Shown here: positions 45,720 through 59,118 of the stretch, in pieces
Layout: the number at the start of each line of letters is the position of its first letter
How positions within the stretch are numbered: position 1 is the first letter of the stretch
Assembly: GCF_016801865.2 (NCBI RefSeq)
Contig: NC_068937.1
Span: 111,887,068 to 111,951,067, forward strand
DNA length: 64,000 bases
Origin: Culex pipiens pallens
Taxonomy: Eukaryota; Arthropoda; Insecta; Diptera; Culicidae
Direction: 5' to 3'
Program-made: the position numbers and the translations under genes
The notes under the pieces: generated by a model
The model's input: the letters and a program-made list of their open reading frames with translations, nothing else
The model's database searches: none
Told to the model about the DNA's origin: nothing

Positions 45720-47290
45720 TTTCTTCAAATGTGTTCAAATGTTTTCGAATGACTTTAGATGTATTCTGTTGCCTTCAAATGTCTTTAAAAATCTGTATAT
45801 TTGGTCATTGTCTTCAAGTGTCTTCAAAACGATGCTTCTGTGCTATCTTGTACTAAGCTTGCTGGTTTTCCTATTATGCTATTCATAAGAGGGATCGAAA
45901 TGTCTTCAGATGACTTTGGATAGTCTTATTGTCTTCAAATGTCTTTAGATGTGTCTTAACTCCGCAAATGTCCTCAATTGTCTCCAATTGTCCAACTGTT
46001 TAAATTTCTTCAACTGTCTTCAAATGACTTAAGATGTGTCCTAATGCCTTCAAATGTCTTTAACTGTCTTCAAATGTCTCTAGATGTGACCTATTGTCTT
46101 CAAATGCCTTCAATTGTCTCCAACTGTCTTCACATGTTTTAGATGTGTCCTATTGTCTTCAAATGTCTTCAGTTGTCTTCAAATGTCTTCAACTTTCTTC
46201 AAATGTCTTCAACTGTTTTCAACAGTCTTCAAGTGTCTTCAAATGACTTAATTTTTTTCCAATTGCCTTCAAATGTCTTTACATGTGACCTATTGTCTTC
46301 AATTGTTTTCAATTGTCTTCAACTGTCTTCAGATTCAGTCTTTAGACACAGACTGCTTTAGATGTGTCCTCATGTCTTCAAATGTCTCCAAATGTCTTCA
46401 AATGTTTTCAAATGACCTTAATTGTCTTCCTTTTCTTCCTTTTGTCCTCAAACGACTTCAACTGTCTTCAAATGACTTTAGTTGTATCCTATTGACTTCA
46501 AATGTCTTCAAGTGTCTCCGATTGTCTTTGACTCTTTTCAACTTCAACTTTCTTCAAATGTCTTCAAATGTCTTCAAATGTCCTCAAATGAATTTAAATG
46601 TGACCTAAATGTCTTCAACTGTCTTCAAGTGTCTTCAAATGACTTCAACTTTTTCCTGTTGTCTTCAATTGTTTTCAATTGTCTTCAACTGTCTTCAGAT
46701 TCAGTCTTTAGATGTGTCTTCTTGTCTTCGAATGACTTAAATTGTCTTTAAATGCTTTCAAATGTATCCAAACATCCTCAAGTGTCTTTCTTTTCTTCCT
46801 TTTGTCCTCAAACGACTTCAACTGTCTTCAAATGACTTTAGTTGTATCCTATTGACTTCAAATGTCTTCAAGTGTCTCCGATTGTCTTTGACTCTTTTCA
46901 ACTTCAACTTTCTTCAAATGTCTTCAAATGTCTTCAAATGTCCTCAAATGAATTTAAATGTGACTTAAATGTCTTCAACTGTCTTCAAGTGTCTTCAAAT
47001 TACTTCAACTTTTTCCTGTTGTCTTCAATTGTTTTCAATTGTCTTCAACTGTCTTCAGATTCAGGTTTTAGATGTGTCTTCTTGTCTTCAAATGACTTAA
47101 ATTGTCTTCAAATGTTTTCAAATGTATCCAAACATCCTCAAGTGTCTTTCTTTTCTTCCTTTTGTCCTCAAACGACTTCAACTGTCTTCTAATGACATTA
47201 GTTGTATCCTATTGACTTCAAATAACTTCGAATGTCTCCAACTGTCTTCGACTCTTTTCAACTTCAATTATCTTCAAATTGACGTTTGGA
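45720..47290. repeat. Degenerate TGTCTTCAAA array with 360-bp higher-order unit
   Basis: The basic unit is about 10 bp, TGTCTTCAAA with variants. From about 46430 a higher-order repeat appears: TTTGTCCTCAAACGACTTCA starts at 46441, 46801 and 47161, exactly 360 bp apart, with the intervening sequence almost identical. It lies in intron 3, about 50 bp from the acceptor of exon D. Long Cys-Leu-Gln-Ser open frames here are repeat artefacts. Confidence 0.95.
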
Positions 47291-48358
47291 GATCCTCAAA
47301 GCTAATTTGTAATGCGTCTTAAAATTTATTCGAACTAAACATTTGTCATGATTTAAACTGCCTTAGAATTTCTTAAAAATTCTATCAAAATCCTGTTGAA
47401 TGTTTTTTTTATGTATTTATGTCTAAAAGTGTATTTACCCGTCTTCCAGTGTCTTCAGATTTCGTCAAGTCATCAAGTCTTCAAAATTTTAAGTCTTCAA
47501 AAGGCTTATATTCATCAAAACTCCACAATCTTAAAAAAAATCGTACCAACTAGGGAAACCACTTAGCCGTTCTCGAAGCGAACCACACCGATGGCATACT
47601 TTGTAGCAAATTCCTTTCCATCAGCAAATAGTGCAACATTTCTACAGTTTCCATCAACGGCTTCGCATGCTACCGTTCACTTCAGGCTATAGAAAATGCA
47701 CTCGATCAAAATTGCTCCAGATTCCTCCAGTAGGGCAGCAATTTTGGATGCTGCACTTGCGTTGATTTTTAAGCGTTCTTGCCACAAGGCAACCCAACAA
47801 ATTACATTAGTGAAGTTGCCTTTTAGAGGGGTGGGGAAATGTGAGGCTTGCTTTCTTTATTACTAGTTTTGAATTAAAATAAAATCTAATCAAATATTGA
47901 AATTCATTTTTTTTAAAGGTGGTAAGTGAACATTCAACATAAAAAATGACAATTACACGCAACACCCCAACAAAATGAACTGTTGCCATAATTTATTTGA
48001 AAACGACACAGCAACAGTTCGCACGAGCTGGGTTGCTCTTTTCGTTCGCAAATGAAATGCAAATGAAGTCAGCAATTACGATTAGATAATTTTCTTCATT
48101 GTTCGGTGTGGTGGCTACGAAAAAGTCGAGGGGAAGGAAAGCACAAGTTTCCAAGTGGGAAATTGGGAAATTTATGTGCGTATGCTCATGAGATAATAAT
48201 GTTTCGGTTTATGGGGGGTAAATTTTGAGGGTGTGGAACGCCACTGAGCCATTTTGCTGTTAATTGTTGAACAAGTTTTTTGACCGCATTTCTAATGCCT
48301 TTGGAAAATAGCTTTTCAATCACGGACGTCAGGTGAATGGTGGTAGAGTTGATTAACC
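47291..48358. other. Intron 3, middle part, no feature recognised
   Basis: This is apparently single-copy between the two arrays. No exon fits the phase of exons C and D. Confidence 0.5.
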
Positions 48359-48703
48359 AGTCTACAAGTCTACAAGTCTACAAGTCTACAAGTCTACAAG
48401 TCTACAAGTCTACAAGTCTACAAGTCTACAAGTCTACAAGTCTACAAGTCTACAAGTCTACAAGTCTACAAGTCTACAAGTCTACAAGTCTACAAGTCTA
48501 CAAGTCTACAAGTCTACAAGTCTACAAGTCTACAAGTCTACAAGTCTACAAGTCTACAAGTCTACAAGTCTACAAGTCTACAAGTCTACAAGTCTACAAG
48601 TCTACAAGTCTACAAGTCTACAAGTCTACAAGTCTACAAGTCTACAAGTCTACAAGTCTACAAGTCTACAAGTCTACAAGTCTACAAGTCCACAAGTCTA
48701 CAA
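48359..48703. repeat. 8-bp TCTACAAG tandem array abutting a splice donor
   Basis: About 43 copies of TCTACAAG with one visible substitution (TCCACAAG near the right end). The array stops within about 5 nt of the exon C donor GTGAGT (minus strand, 48708-48703). Three open frames translate as an eight-residue repeat and are not genes. Confidence 0.97.
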
Positions 48704-48708
48704 CTCAC

Positions 48709-48890
48709 CTTCCCGCAGCGTCACAAAGTAGTACGACTCCTTCGACGGCGGGCTACGTCCCAGCTCGTTGATCGCAATCACCCGGAAGCTGTACACCGTG
48801 AACGGCAACAGATTGCTGACCTGAAACGTGGTCGCGTTGTCCTTGGTCCGGATGGTGGCCGCCTGATCCCAGCCGCCGTTTTCTCCAACC
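48709..48890 (-). CDS. Exon C: second half of FNIII domain 1
   Basis: This 182-bp exon has acceptor GCTTGCAG and donor GGGAAG|GTGAGT. It completes the Arg codon and encodes VGENGGWDQAATI through the FNIII signature FTVYSFRVIAINELGRSPPS, with the E-F strand Tyr and the conserved Asn/Gly-rich FG turn. It ends TLREG. NAT is a potential N-glycosylation site. Only about 6 nt of intron separate the donor GT from the start of an 8-bp tandem array (48359-48703), which is unusual. It ends in phase 1 and joins exon D to form an Ala codon. Confidence 0.92.
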
Positions 48891-49744
48891 CTGCAAGCAA
48901 ACACGAGAATTATTGATTAAAGAGACCCGGCTCAAGTAATTCAAATCCAATCGATCCCAGCGAATCCTTTGTGCCCGGCCAGAATTGATTATCACACATT
49001 AATAACTCATGTCGACAAACAACAATGGAGCTGCCTGGGTCAATTATCTGATAAACTCTGGGAAGATCCCCAGCTTGCTTGATTCTTGCCCAAATCACCC
49101 CCCCTGGGAAGAATTGTCACGATGAATGCAATTAATTACACATCTACACGGCACAAGAATACGACCCCCATTGTTTTCTAGAACAAGACATGGTCGTCTG
49201 GCAGAGCTCACTTTTCAACAATGCCCGTATTGTTTATGATGCATACACACGACGAACACTTGAACTCACTCATTTCGATCCCAGTACAGTTACTGCCAGC
49301 TAGTGCAAGTGCAAGATGGGGGGTTAGCACCGGAAAAGGAAAACCAAACACATTAAATTGAATGTTTTTATCACGTGTGCATTTCTCAGCTCGTTCCCTG
49401 AAGGAGTGCTCTCCACTCGGAGCAAATGTTGAGCAATTTTGCTTATGGGAAGGGTTGTCAGAATTGTTGCGGAAAGTCAGGATTAAGTTTGAGCTTTGAA
49501 ATCGGAGAAAAGTGGGTTTCTATTACGGACTTTGAGTGGGTACTAGAAATATTGAAGTGAAATTTTAAAGTATGACGTTTTGACTCTTTAACGAATCAGG
49601 TTGGTTTCAGTACAACTTGAATCTTAAAAGAAAAAATTTTATGTTTACAAAACAAGTTCTATGTTTAGAAAAAATATTAACATATCAAATATTTCAAGCA
49701 TAAAACAATAAACTAATAAAAAACAACACAATTTATCAATTAAT

Positions 49745-52436
49745 CTTATTATCAATTCATCAATTTATCGATTTATCAATTGATCAATTTATCAATTTAT
49801 CAATTTATCAATTTATCAATTTATCAATTTATCAATTTATCAATTTATCAATTTATCAATTTATCAATTTATCAATTTATCAATTTATCAATTTATCAAT
49901 TTATCAATTTATCAATTTATCAATTTATCAATTTATCAATTTATCAATTTATCAATTTATCAATTTATCAATTTATCAATTTATCAATTTATCAATTTAT
50001 CAATTTATCAATTTATCAATTTATCAATTTATCAATTTATCAATTTATCAATTTATCAATTTATCAATTTATCAATTTATCAATTTATCAATTTATCAAT
50101 TTATCAATTTATCAATTTATCAATTTATCAATTTATCAATTTATCAATTTATCAATTTATCAATTTATCAATTTATCAATTTATCAATTTATCAATTTAT
50201 CAATTTATCAATTTATCAATTTATCAATTTATCAATTTATCAATTTATCAATTTATCAATTTATCAATTTATCAATTTATCAATTTATCAATTTATCAAT
50301 TTATCAATTTATCAATTTATCAATTTATCAATTTATCAATTTATCAATTTATCAATTTATCAATTTATCAATTTATCAATTTATCAATTTATCAATTTAT
50401 CAATTTATCAATTTATCAATTTATCAATTTATCAATTTATCAATTTATCAATTTATCAATTTATCAATTTATCAATTTATCAATTTATCAATTTATCAAT
50501 TTATCAATTTATCAATTTATCAATTTATCAATTTATCAATTTATCAATTTATCAATTTATCAATTTATCAATTTATCAATTTATCAATTTATCAATTTAT
50601 CAATTTATCAATTTATCAATTTATCAATTTATCAATTTATCAATTTATCAATTTATCAATTTATCAATTTATCAATTTATCAATTTATCAATTTATCAAT
50701 TTATCAATTTATCAATTTATCAATTTATCAATTTATCAATTTATCAATTTATCAATTTATCAATTTATCAATTTATCAATTTATCAATTTATCAATTTAT
50801 CAATTTATCAATTTATCAATTTATCAATTTATCAATTTATCAATTTATCAATTTATCAATTTATCAATTTATCAATTTATCAATTTATCAATTTATCAAT
50901 TTATCAATTTATCAATTTATCAATTTATCAATTTATCAATTTATCAATTTATCAATTTATCAATTTATCAATTTATCAATTTATCAATTTATCAATTTAT
51001 CAATTTATCAATTTATCAATTTATCAATTTATCAATTTATCAATTTATCAATTTATCAATTTATCAATTTATCAATTTATCAATTTATCAATTTATCAAT
51101 TTATCAATTTATCAATTTATCAATTTATCAATTTATCAATTTATCAATTTATCAATTTATCAATTTATCAATTTATCAATTTATCAATTTATCAATTTAT
51201 CAATTTATCAATTTATCAATTTATCAATTTATCAATTTATCAATTTATCAATTTATCAATTTATCAATTTATCAATTTATCAATTTATCAATTTATCAAT
51301 TTATCAATTTATCAATTTATCAATTTATCAATTTATCAATTTATCAATTTATCAATTTATCAATTTATCAATTTATCAATTTATCAATTTATCAATTTAT
51401 CAATTTATCAATTTATCAATTTATCAATTTATCAATTTATCAATTTATCAATTTATCAATTTATCAATTTATCAATTTATCAATTTATCAATTTATCAAT
51501 TTATCAATTTATCAATTTATCAATTTATCAATTTATCAATTTATCAATTTATCAATTTATCAATTTATCAATTTATCAATTTATCAATTTATCAATTTAT
51601 CAATTTATCAATTTATCAATTTATCAATTTATCAATTTATCAATTTATCAATTTATCAATTTATCAATTTATCAATTTATCAATTTATCAATTTATCAAT
51701 TTATCAATTTATCAATTTATCAATTTATCAATTTATCAATTTATCAATTTATCAATTTATCAATTTATCAATTTATCAATTTATCAATTTATCAATTTAT
51801 CAATTTATCAATTTATCAATTTATCAATTTATCAATTTATCAATTTATCAATTTATCAATTTATCAATTTATCAATTTATCAATTTATCAATTTATCAAT
51901 TTATCAATTTATCAATTTATCAATTTATCAATTTATCAATTTATCAATTTATCAATTTATCAATTTATCAATTTATCAATTTATCAATTTATCAATTTAT
52001 TAATTTATCAATTTATCAATTTATCAATTTATCAATTTATCAATTTATCAATTTATCAATTTATCAATTTATCAATTTATCAATTTATCAATTTATCAAT
52101 TTATCAATTTATCAATTTATCAATTTATCAATTTATCAATTTATCAATTTATCAATTTATCAATTTATCAATTTATCAATTTATCAATTTATCAATTTAT
52201 CAATTTATCAATTTATCAATTTATCAATTTATCAATTTATCAATTTATCAATTTATCAATTTATCAATTTATCAATTTATCAATTTATCAATTTATCAAT
52301 TTATCAATTTATCAATTTATCAATTTATCAATTTATCAATTTATCAATTTATCAATTTATCAATTTATCAATTTATCAATTTATCAATTTATCAATTTAT
52401 CAATTTATCAATTTATCAATTTATTAATTTATCATT
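49745..52436. repeat. 2.7-kb array of 8-bp unit TTATCAAT
   Basis: About 330 copies of an 8-bp unit. The first 40 bp and the last 25 bp are degenerate. Between them I saw only one substitution (near 52002). The 889-codon open frame starting at 49780 is simply this repeat read in frame (eight codons per 24 bp) and is not a protein. Confidence 0.97.
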
Positions 52437-52465
52437 TGGCAGTGAATAAGCCTCAATTTCAGTGT

Positions 52466-53180
52466 TGTTAGTTTTTAGTTTTTAGTTTTTAGTTTTAAGT
52501 TTTTAGTTTTTAGTTTTTAGTTTTTAGTTTTTAGTTTTTAGTTTTTAGTTTTTAGTTTTTAGTTTTTAGTTTTTAGTTTTTAGTTTTTAGTTTTTAGTTT
52601 TTAGTTTTTAGTTTTTAGTTTTTAGTTTTTAGTTTTTAGTTTTTCGTTTTTCGTTTTTAGTTTTTAGTTTTTAGTTTTTAGTTTTTAGTTTTTAGTTTTT
52701 AGTTTTTAGTTTTTAGTTTTTAGTTTTTAGTTTTTAGTTTTTAGTTTTTAGTTTTTAGTTTTTAGTTTTTAGTTTTTAGTTTTTAGTTTTTAGATTTTAG
52801 TTTTTAGTTTTTAGTTTTTAGTTTTTAGTTTTTAGTTTTTAGTTTTTAGTTTTTAGTTTTTAGTTTTTAGTTTTTAGTTTTTAGTTTTTAGTTTTTAGTT
52901 TTTAGTTTTTAGTTTTTAGTTTTTAGTTTTTAGTTTTTAGTTTTTAGTTTTTAGTTTTTAGTTTTTAGTTTTTAGTTTTTAGTTTTTAGTTTTTAGTTTT
53001 TAGTTTTTAGTTTTTAGTTTTTAGTTTTTAGTTTTTAGTTTTTAGTTTTTAGTTTTTAGTTTTTAGTTTTTAGTTTTTAGTTTTTAGTTTTTAGTTTTTA
53101 GTTTTTAGTTTTTAGTTTTTAGTTTTTAGTTTTTAGTTTTTAGTTTTTAGTTTTTAGTTTTTAGTTTTTACTTTTTAGTT
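52466..53180. repeat. 0.7-kb array of 7-bp unit TTTTTAG
   Basis: About 102 copies of TTTTTAG, beginning about 30 bp after the 8-bp array ends. Variants include a T-to-C or A change near 52494, 52645-52655, 52793 and 53171. Confidence 0.97.
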
Positions 53181-55657
53181 TAAATAAATCTTCATCATCA
53201 TGGGTTAGTAGCACTGTCAAACTCTTTCAATCCGACATTGCCCAAAACATCAGTAATCTAACCACAGGGCAAAACTGGCAACCCTGCTCAGCTCGATTCA
53301 GCCCTCTCGGCATAAATCAGCAGTGAAATGAATAAATTTTCCCAGCTGTGGCAGTTGGTTTTTCCGTCGCAAGGCAACGTTCCCAGCCAACACCCGGAGG
53401 CACTCTCCGGACCGATGTTCGAGAAGGGATTAACTGTTCGGTGCTTTCTAGTTGCTTCGTCCGAAACAGTGCTGGCTGGTGGTCGTTCCGGGAAAATATC
53501 TGTGTTTGATTACAGAAGCTTAAAAATGGAGCTTTTAGCTATTATCTACTACCCAAAAGGCGGGAGGAAAATTTCTGAGCGCTTTTGGGTGCAGCAGTGC
53601 GACGTGTGAAAAAATTGTGGAAATTTATTTCCGCCTTTCCGGTTTGGAGCTTCGAAATGGGAGCCACTCCCTGCTTTTAAGCAAAACTGTGGTGATACTT
53701 TATCAGATCGTAAATTTTTGGTAGCTTTGCCACAAGTTGGCTGATGGTCAAGAATCAATGAAACCACACTTTGCTGGAACGATGCAAGTTTCATTGATGG
53801 TTTGTTTGATATTTATCAAATACTCCCACAACCCGTTCCAGAGTTCGGGCACAAAGCTCAATATTAAATTTATAACCCCATAAATACAAACTCCCAGTAC
53901 TGACAATAGGGACAAATGTTCAAACACACACACACACACACACACTGGAAGTACGTCCGACATTCCAACTCCATTTCCTGGGTCGAGAGTACCTGAACCG
54001 ATTCAAACCACAACCTCCTGCTCGCGTTCCCTTCCCCAAAAAAAGCCCTCTGCGAGACAATCTCCTGTTTATCTTTGGCACCACCCACGTGACCCCACAC
54101 AAGGCCTCTCAGCATCCCAGCTCCAATATATCTCTCTCTCTCTTTCTGTTTCTGGTGCAGAGTGGTTTGGATTTCAAAACCAGATCACCAGGAGCAGTGC
54201 AGGACCAATGCACTTAGGTTAGGCTCTCTACTCTCGATGTAGTAAATTGCGGTAGTCAGTTACACACTGGGTTACACCAGGTCACAAAATTAAGGCTAAT
54301 GTTTTATTCTTCAGAGTTTTTTTCTATTTGTTAATGAACTCGCGACAGCAATGTTGCATTGACAATTAGTAATTTTAATAATGTTCATGAAAATGTTTCA
54401 CAAAATCCACTGTAACCATAACGTATATTTGCCGGAAGGTCGGAAGCACAAAGCCATCAATCTGAAAGTACCCTTCCTCGCTCTCAGTCTGTGGTGCGAA
54501 GGCAAGAGTGAGGGTGTAAGCTTACGGGGGTTTGCCCTGGAATCGAAGGAAAAGTCATCGATTAGAAACGTGGCACAAATGCAGAAGCATCGTTGCCTGG
54601 CCGCAGGCAGAAAGTTTCATATTTGCCTTGACCGCACCGCTTCGTCTCCTAAGGGATGATGACGGTGCTGGCAATGGCATTCCAAATGGGAAATCTGGTG
54701 AGCTTGGGGAATTTCGAGGTTGACTCCCGTTGCACTTGCAAATGGCTGAAGGCACTGGAAGCTGCCGGTTTGATGTTGTAAATTTTGCAGGTTGGCTACA
54801 GCATGTCGGACATGGCTGCAAACAGGAGCTTAACGAGTAGAACATCAATGTTTTGGAATTTGAGACCTTGAAATGTAAAAATGTCATCCATCCATAAACG
54901 ACGTAGACACTTTTTTTTTAAATTTCAAAGCCCTGCCTTCCCTTTTAAATATCGCCACAATTGTGGAACAAAGCTGATTTTATGAAATATTTTTTTGCAA
55001 ATTTTGTTGACAGTTGCTTTTTTTGGATCAGTATCTTAAAGCAAGTTTTGATGAATCATGATTTTTTTTTTAACCTGGCAAGACAAACTTTGTAAAGTAT
55101 TTACCACGGGATAACTTACATTCAAATGTCTTTAATTCGTGTTTTTTTTGCCCCTGATAAATGTAACGGCTGATTTAAAAAATTAGTTAAAAGTTTAATT
55201 GTAAAGGATTTTGAAGAAAATGTAAAGAGGTCATTCTATGCCAACTCACACAGCAGCTATTCCGACATCGACATTTGATTGTAGTTTCACGAAAATCGAA
55301 ATGCTTTAAGGGGTATTTTTGGACAGTGACAAAGGCATCCGATATCTCGTAACTTGAGGGCGATACGACCTTCAATTATTCAGGAGTTTCAAGAAAGTCT
55401 GAATGTCTTATGATTTCCAGTGACTTTGATAGGTTTGAGATTTTTCCACTTTGATGTTCAAAGTTTTTCTAGAAGAAGCTTTAACATTTTTTTTAATACT
55501 TTGTAAAGTTAGTTAACTTTCAGGAATAAATTGATAATTAACAGGAATATTTTATCAAAGAAAATAAGCTTGAATCGTCAAACGGAATGTATTTTCGGAT
55601 TGTTTTGACTACTAAGAGAAGGTAAAATAAGTTTAAAATAATTAAATGTCTGTGTTT
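53181..55657. other. Intron 2, apparently single-copy stretch
   Basis: It includes a (CA)n run at 53922-53946 and a (TC)n run near 54130-54146. 53200-54900 is less AT-rich. No exon compatible with the gene and no known element was seen. Confidence 0.5.
53922..53946. repeat. (CA)n microsatellite
   Basis: About 12 uninterrupted CA units. Confidence 0.95.
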
Positions 55658-58184
55658 TTTTGCCTTCCTCACTGAGGTAAGGCTTTAATCCTGCACTAAA
55701 AATTAACTTTTCACAGAAAGCTCATAGACCCCCCCTTATGTATACCTATCGACTCAGAAAAGAAAGCTGAACAAATGTTCGTATGTGTGTGTGTGTGTGT
55801 GTGTGTGTATCTGTGTAGGTATGTATGTGACCCAAATTCTCACAAAGTTTTCTCAGCACTGGCTGAACCGAATTTGATTTAGCCGGTTGCATTCGACTTG
55901 GTTAATGGACCCATACATCGCTATTGAAGTAGTTCAAAAGTTATGTATAAAAATGTGTTTTCACATACATTCGTATCTCACTAATATGCATGTAAACTAT
56001 GTCCAGATCCATTATCAAAAGAGTCCAAACTATTGAAGATCTGGCAACCCTGTCTCATGTTGTGACCACTTAAGCGATATTTGCAAAATTACATCATAAA
56101 TGAGGTAATATTAAACTTTCCAAAATAACAACTTCCAAATTTACATATTTTTTACTGTGTACTTAGGTTGCTGATATATTTTTTTAGAGGTGGGCAAAAA
56201 AAGAGTGAACCGCTCAAAGAGCCGGTTCACTGAAAAGAGCGAACGAATCGTGGCTCACAAAAAAAGAACCGCGGTTCTTTTTTAAACTCCGGTTTTTTGA
56301 AAGAACCGTTTCAATATGGCATGATTTTGTTATAAATATAATTCATAGAATTTCCAAAAAATGTAGTATTAAATTTGTTTTTGAGGATTGAAAATGCAAT
56401 GTCAAAAATTTCAATGCTTATAAAAATTCATACACAAGTAAATGATTTTCTAAACAAAATGGAATGAACTTTTCGTTGTAAAATTGAGTGTACATCAAAG
56501 TAATGCCGGAATACAAATTTGAGCATTTCAAATAGCATAATTTGTCAAATATTACCAAAAATCTATTGAATATTCCAAAGATTTTGGAAAAATAATCATT
56601 TTGTGCGATTGAACATTATCGTTTATAGCATTTATCTATTAAATCAGAATGTAGAGAAGAGTTCACAGAGTATTTTCTCCAAATAAAATATCTGCATTAG
56701 TTCAATTCTTGCAGAAATAAACGCAATTTTAAAATGAATTGCAATTTTTTCAGCATCCTAGATTTAAGTTTGGATGTCATTCATTTACTCGAATGTTCAG
56801 TTTTGAGTAGAAATCTTGACATAGAGACCACCAAGACCAATGGTTTTCAAGGGCATCTTCTCGTTTTCAGTTTTATTTTTTTATCAAATATGGCCGTTAC
56901 AAATATTTTTCAAAGTTTATGTCACTCCTCCCCTTTAAAATCGGTCCGCAAAATCAGGGGGCAAAACAGTATTTTTTTTTTTTTCAAAAAACTATCAAAT
57001 TTCAATGGAAATAGAAGTCTTATCAACTGAAAACAAAAGTTTACTTTTTGGCTTAAAAAAAATTCATCATACTTCGATATTTTGAGAACTAATGAATGCA
57101 ACTGATGGGGACGTATATATATTTTTTTTTTGCGATTTGGTCAGAGCTCAGGGACATAAACTTCAAAAAACATTTGGTACGGCCTAATTTATAGAAGTTC
57201 AATGTGAAATAACTTACAAAATCACAAGATTCTTGAAAAAACCCTTTTCATCCATATTTTGAAAAAGAGCGAAAGATCCGTTCAAAAGAGCGGATCTTTT
57301 TAAAGAGCGATCGAAAATGAGCGGCTCCTTAAAAAGAGCGGTTTTGCCCACCTCTATATTTTTTTAACAAAAAAAAAAAAAAAACAATTTTTATATTAAG
57401 TTAACTTAATTTATAAGCTTTTAAACAAAATACATATGAATTTTAGGTAAAATGGTTAAGAAGTCAGAATTTTGCCTGGAATTTGTTAGAAATTGTTTTG
57501 CTTGTGAAACTATCAATTTATATTGCATTTTAAACTGAATTCGAAGCACAAATCAAAAGTTTTCACATTTTGTTTAGAATTTGTTCTTCTGAAAATGCCT
57601 TCAAATTTGGAAAATTTTATTTAATTATGTTTCAAAAACAGACCATTCTATTTACTAGATTTATTTGCCTTCTCCAAGTGGAAAATTGTCCGAAGAATCC
57701 AAAAATGCATTCCGTTTTCCGATTTGAAAACATGTTCACTGATAAAATAGTGACACTTTGAGAATGAGAAAATAATGCTTTTCATAAACGTTTTTTTAAT
57801 TAAAGTTAACATACTTTCAAAACTTTTCAAAATTTAATGAAAACCTCTTCTAGAAGTACCTTGAACCTTTCTCTACGCCGGTCAGTATGATTCCAAACAA
57901 TTCCGTACGTATTTTATTTGCACTCTTCATTTTGCGAGAAAATCTCAAACCTATCAAAGTCACCCCGTGTTACGGTATATAAACTATGTCCAGATCCATC
58001 ATCCGACCCATAGTTGGTTAGGTAATCGAAGACCTTTCCAACGGGTTTCAAACAGTGAAGATCTGGCAACCCTGTCTCAAGTTATGACCACTTAGGTGAT
58101 ATTTATGTCCTTTATTACCAGATCTAAAATATATTAGTTGAGTGAGGAAAAAAGGTGATGACACTAACCACTTCAGTGGATTAA
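55658..58184. mobile_element. Hairpin-capped element, copy with nested insertions
   Basis: It runs from TTTTGCCTTCCTCACTGAGG to CAGTGGATTAA. 55680-56080 and 57965-58184 carry the 164-bp-type units. The middle is occupied by a MITE fragment (56085-56160) and the hAT-like element 56185-57356. A (GT)n run lies at 55783-55808. Confidence 0.78.
56185..57356. mobile_element. hAT-like element with GAGC words, copy 2
   Basis: Ends are TAGAGGTGGGCAAAA inverted. The 8-bp duplication TATTTTTT is perfect (56177-56184 and 57357-57364). Subterminal AAAGAGC/GAGCGGCTC words match 39796-41089. No transposase was found. Confidence 0.95.
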
Positions 58185-59118
58185 TTTAGTTTAGCATTTT
58201 CAGAAAAAGAATGTACATCTAGAACACGGAAATTTTTGATTTGGGCAACGATATTTTAAAATTCAAGGTTTATTTTAAAGAATCCATGGACACCTTAGGG
58301 GAGGGGGATCAGGTATTGTCCATCCTCCATAAAAAAATTGTTTTGTATGGTAATTGGAGGTGGGAGGGTTTATGAATGGTCCCTAGACTTCCGTTCAATT
58401 TCATCAAAATTTTTATTGAATTTAGGCCGATGCATTTTTTTCAAAGGGGGAGGGGGTGGGGGCTTAATTATAATAAAAAAAATATAATAATTGAAATAAC
58501 AAGCCAAAATTTCAACCATTCAATGAGAAAACAATTGATAAATGCATTATGCACCCGTACAATGGATATGCAATCATTAGTTTAAAAAAAGATTTGAAAA
58601 CATAAAATTTAGCAAAATCAATTGCGGTACTGTACATTTTAAATTTAAATAAAATCAAAAAATGTTAAATCAACCCAAACAAGCAAAACAAAAATTCAAA
58701 CGTAGAAGAATGCAATTGATTTCAATTGATTGCTCTTTAATTTCCATTGAAAATATGAACTTTTTTGGAAAAATAAAATGCCCCATGATTTTTCGGACCA
58801 ACATTGAAGGGGGTGACAAAAACTCGAAATAAAATTTGTACCAGCCTTGCTTAAAAGCTTATAAATCTAGTTAATTGGATAATGAAATAGATTTTTTTCC
58901 TAAAACTATAGTTGCAAACTAGGTAAAAGTACAAAAAAGTGAAAATTGTAAATGAATCTGTATTTGGATTGTTGAATAAATTATTTTGAATTAAACTGAA
59001 ATTAAAACTACTTCACGAATTGCTTTTCCAATTAAGTAGGGACAAATCATTCAATTGATTACAACCTCTGGAAAGGAAAATATCTCTAAATAAAGATTGA
59101 GCATCCTACATCTGTCGA
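58185..59118. other. Intron 2, unassigned AT-rich repeat remnants
   Basis: 58270-58500 includes G-rich blocks (GGGGAGGGGG and GGGGGAGGGGGTGGGGG) like those at the ends of the AGGCCGTTGC family, so an eroded member is likely. Confidence 0.45.

Noticed and set aside
46143..47322. Overlapping Cys/Leu/Ser-rich ORFs that look like a repeat protein family
   Set aside because: They are translations of the TGTCTTCAAA minisatellite and its 360-bp higher-order duplicate.
48337..48771. 144-codon ORF with an eight-residue repeat
   Set aside because: It is the TCTACAAG array running antisense into exon C.
49780..52449. 889-codon open reading frame
   Set aside because: It is a pure 8-bp tandem repeat read in frame; any 8-bp unit without a stop stays open in all frames. 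There is no codon signature, and it lies in an intron on the opposite strand to the gene.
48359..53180. CRISPR array
   Set aside because: Units are 7-8 bp with no unique spacers, and the host is a eukaryote.
52466..53180. Interstitial telomere
   Set aside because: The unit TTTTTAG is not the common insect TTAGG, dipterans generally lack TTAGG telomeres, and it lies next to another simple satellite in an intron.
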